From Spisula solida (lineage: Eukaryota > Mollusca > Bivalvia > Venerida > Mactridae): DNA of 64,000 nt. Within the stretch, counting starts at the first letter, position 1; the number at the start of each line of letters is the position of its first letter. A model generated the notes under the pieces. The model was given only the letters and a program-made list of their open reading frames with translations, did no database searches and had not been told where the DNA came from. This document shows positions 61,901 through 64,000 of the stretch, one piece after another. Both the position numbers and the translations under genes were made by a program. The stretch is taken from assembly GCA_947247005.1 (NCBI GenBank), contig OX365960.1:18813533-18877532 (forward strand), written 5' to 3'.

Positions 61901-63242
61901 GAATAAAAAGTTAATAAATAAATGAAAGAAGACACATTTTCACAAATCATCGTAATATATTCTAATGTATCTATCAGATATCAAACAGGAAAGAAAAACG
62001 TCGTATTATTCGAACTCCCGTTTGTTTTCGGCATCTTATATATTTGTTTTCGGCTTCTGCAGGTGTAATAAAAAACTTGAATAATAAGTTAATAAAAAAA
62101 TGAAAGAAGACATATTTTCACAAATCACCATAATATATTCTAATGTATCTATTAAATATTAAAAAGAAACGAAAATCACAGTGTTATAGGAATTCCCGTT
62201 TGTTTTCGACACCCTGTATATTTGTTTTCGGCAACTGTGATAAGAGACAATTTGTTCGATATTGAGTGAAGTAATTAGAATTTCATTGAAATGTGTTGGT
62301 TTGTTTTAAATATTTGTTTTCGGCTTCTGCATGTGTTATAAAAAACTTGAATTAAAAGTTAATAAAGACACATTTTCATTAATCACCATAATATATTCTA
62401 AAGTATCTATTAGATATCAAACAGGAAAGAAAAACGTCGTATTATTCGAACTCGCGTTTGTTTTCGGCATCTTGAATATTTGTTTTCGGCTTCTGCATGT
62501 GTTATAAAAAACTTGAATTAAAAGTTAATAAAGACACATTTTCACAAATCACCATAATATGTATCTATTAAATATCAAACAGGAAAGACAAACGTTGTAT
62601 TATTCGAACTCCCGTTTGTTTTCGGCATCTTAAATATTTGTTTTCGGCTTGTTATAAAAAAAACTTGAATTAAAAGTTAATAAAGACACATTTTCACAAA
62701 TAATGTATCTATTTCATATTAAAAAGGAAAGAAAAACATATCTATTTAATAATAAAAATATTTAATACGAAAACACATAGTATAATCATGCACGTTAATT
62801 AACGTGCGTGGTATAATACGAGTTCTAATTTGTTTTCGGTAATTCTATGTTTTTGTTTTCGGCTTGTGTAAATTATGTCTTTACGGTCTGAGTTATGTTT
62901 CTTACACGAAGCATAAAATCTAATCAAAACAATAATTAACCATGAACTTTGATACGCTTCACTGTTGACCACAGCGATATGTAAGACTATTCGTTCGGGA
63001 AAAGGGGAGTAACTCTAATTTCATTGATCTTGTCAGTATAATAGGAAAACTTGAATTAAACTATTATAAATCGACCAAATAAGTCAAAATTTTGCCTACG
63101 GGTCTAATATATTACAATATATCCATTAATGATTAAAAAAGAACAAAAAACACAACATAATAGAAAATATCGTTTGTTTTCGGCAATCTGTGTTTGTTTT
63201 CGGTTGTTTTCGGCAAATAGTTGTTTTCGGCATTCAGTAATA
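58989..63242 (-). repeat. Right arm: same units in inverted orientation
   Basis: Reverse complement of the left-arm units (TTTGTTTTCGGC pairs), with a period near 165-180 bases, clearest at 59640-60300. The GATATCAGCA module of the left arm reappears once, inverted and diverged, at about 59200-59300. The arm is about 1.2 kb longer than the left one because of higher-order amplification at 60.4-62.5 kb. Confidence 0.9.
60401..62500 (-). repeat. About 610-bp higher-order repeat in the right arm
   Basis: AACTGTGATAAGAGAC recurs at 60401, 61010, 61619 and 62233, so the period is 609, 609 and 614 bases. Each block holds three to four basic units in the same order, with very few differences between blocks. 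This points to recent unequal exchange or replication slippage. Confidence 0.9.
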
Positions 63243-63253
63243 TCCCCTCAGTG
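63243..63253 (+). repeat. Right copy of 11-bp direct repeat flanking the foldback element
   Basis: TCCCCTCAGTG directly abuts the right inverted repeat and is identical to 53569-53579. Confidence 0.75.
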
Positions 63254-63619
63254 GATGTTGTACATGATGGCTGCTTTCCTTAGCCATGTTAAATGGTTAC
63301 TGATACACATTATATACTCAAAGCATTTTTCATTTTGTAATTTTCTATTGAAATTTCATTAACAAGAGTTCAATGAAGTGCAGATGTCTTTCATCTTCAA
63401 TCAGTTTTGCACAAAAAGTTAGATGTAACCGGACTGTAAAATGCAATCGCCTAATTAAATATATGAACAATGGCTGCATAAAACCAGATGGTTTTCACAA
63501 CAGCCCAAAACAAGAGCTTGAAGAGATCCAAAAAAAGCGCTATATTGCTCACACGAGTAGTATACATAGAACACTAAATATCCATATCCTACATTGTCCT
63601 AGATTTTAATCCCAGATGA

Positions 63620-63845
63620 ACCTATGACAACCTTGACCTAGATGGCATGAAGATACTGACTGTGACCAAGTGATATAAAAATATTAGGACACAATTGAAA
63701 CTTTTGGCCAAATGACCTGGTCTCAGGATCCAGACTGCCCAATATTGCACTTCACCTGGGTTTGACAAAGATACTTATTGCGGCCAAATTTCATTTAGTT
63801 AAGGCCAGAATTGTGACCGCAATGGTGTTCACAAGGCTTTTCTAT
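63620..63845 (+). repeat. Dispersed repeat family C, copy 2
   Basis: GCACTTCACCTGGGTTTGAC, TTGCGGCCAAATTTCATTTA and GGTGTTCACAAGGCT align with 20615-20690. Preceded by GACCTAGATGG-type sequence. Confidence 0.55.
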
Positions 63846-64000
63846 AATTAAGCCTTATTTGACTCTGGACTCAAATTAGTGAAATTACCCAGAATTATAA
63901 CAAAGTCGCGTTGTGTTTCGCTAGTTTAATATTATAATTATCATAGTAATTCTCCAGGTTCCAAAAATGTTTAAAATAAAAATGAAACGTAAAGTATTAG

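Larger units (their letters stand above)
53580..63242. mobile_element. Giant foldback element with long terminal inverted repeats
   Basis: The two ends are inverted copies. TATTACTGAATGCCGAAAAC starts at 53583 and its reverse complement ends at 63242. At least 420 bases at each end (53583-54003 and 62813-63242) match closely in inverted order. Inside, both arms continue as tandem units carrying GCCGAAAACAAA (left arm, to about 56605) or its complement (right arm, from about 58989). The element is bracketed by the direct repeat TCCCCTCAGTG. The 2.4-kb centre holds a SINE and microsatellites and no recognisable transposase, so it is probably non-autonomous. Long repeat-built inverted arms resemble foldback elements; an 11-bp duplication would fit Mutator-like transposition, but the superfamily is not proven. 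Confidence 0.85.

Noticed and set aside
53583..63242. CRISPR-like array of regularly spaced motifs
   Set aside because: Spacers are themselves repeats, the arms are inverted copies, and the host is eukaryotic; this is a foldback transposon.

Overview
The window is animal nuclear DNA: AT-rich, intron-rich and packed with mobile-element debris. Conserved splice sites, a peroxisomal acyl-CoA oxidase with 14 coding exons, tRNA-derived SINEs, GTCC-type repeat elements and abundant short foldback elements suggest a mollusc, most likely a bivalve. The organism call is an inference from repeat style and protein divergence, not a species identification.

Only two protein-coding genes can be supported. 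(1) A pogo-like DDE transposase at about 23.2-25.3 kb (+). It reads as a tiny first exon plus one long intact exon. It has an N-terminal psq-type helix-turn-helix, a CENP-B-like DNA-binding region, a DDE catalytic triad and a C-terminal PHD finger, with candidate TA-flanked terminal repeats around it. (2) A complete ACOX1-type peroxisomal acyl-CoA oxidase at 33.5-46.6 kb (+). It has 14 coding exons and 665 residues, and ends in the peroxisomal targeting signal AKL. Its introns and 3'UTR hold a SINE, hairpin elements, several minisatellites and four local duplications, three of which copy an exon boundary.

Layout. 1-22 kb: no gene; dispersed repeats, including a long family (A) with copies near 1.3-3.8, 10.1-13.1 (inverted), 16.7-19.1 and 26.5-28.7 kb, with younger elements nested in them. 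20.4-21.6 kb: a tandem array of about 160-bp units. 21.7-22.9 kb: a foldback-like repeat. 23.1-25.5 kb: the pogo-like element. 26.5-33.4 kb: repeat family A copy 3 carrying a MITE with a clean 7-bp target duplication, then unassigned DNA and a 30-bp-stem hairpin. 33.5-47.0 kb: ACOX1. 47.4-52.3 kb: two inverted copies of a roughly 500-bp repeat enclosing a degenerate minisatellite. 52.9-53.5 kb: a hAT-like MITE. 53.6-63.2 kb: a very large foldback element of about 9.66 kb. It has long terminal inverted repeats built from tandem units carrying the GCCGAAAACAAA motif and is flanked by an 11-bp direct repeat. The last 0.8 kb is unassigned plus a dispersed repeat.

The two genes show no functional link. 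The transposase belongs to its element; ACOX1 is a housekeeping host gene. The most unusual item is the giant foldback element at 53.58-63.24 kb, followed by the exon-boundary duplications in ACOX1 and the PHD-finger transposase. All homology statements were read by eye; no database was searched.
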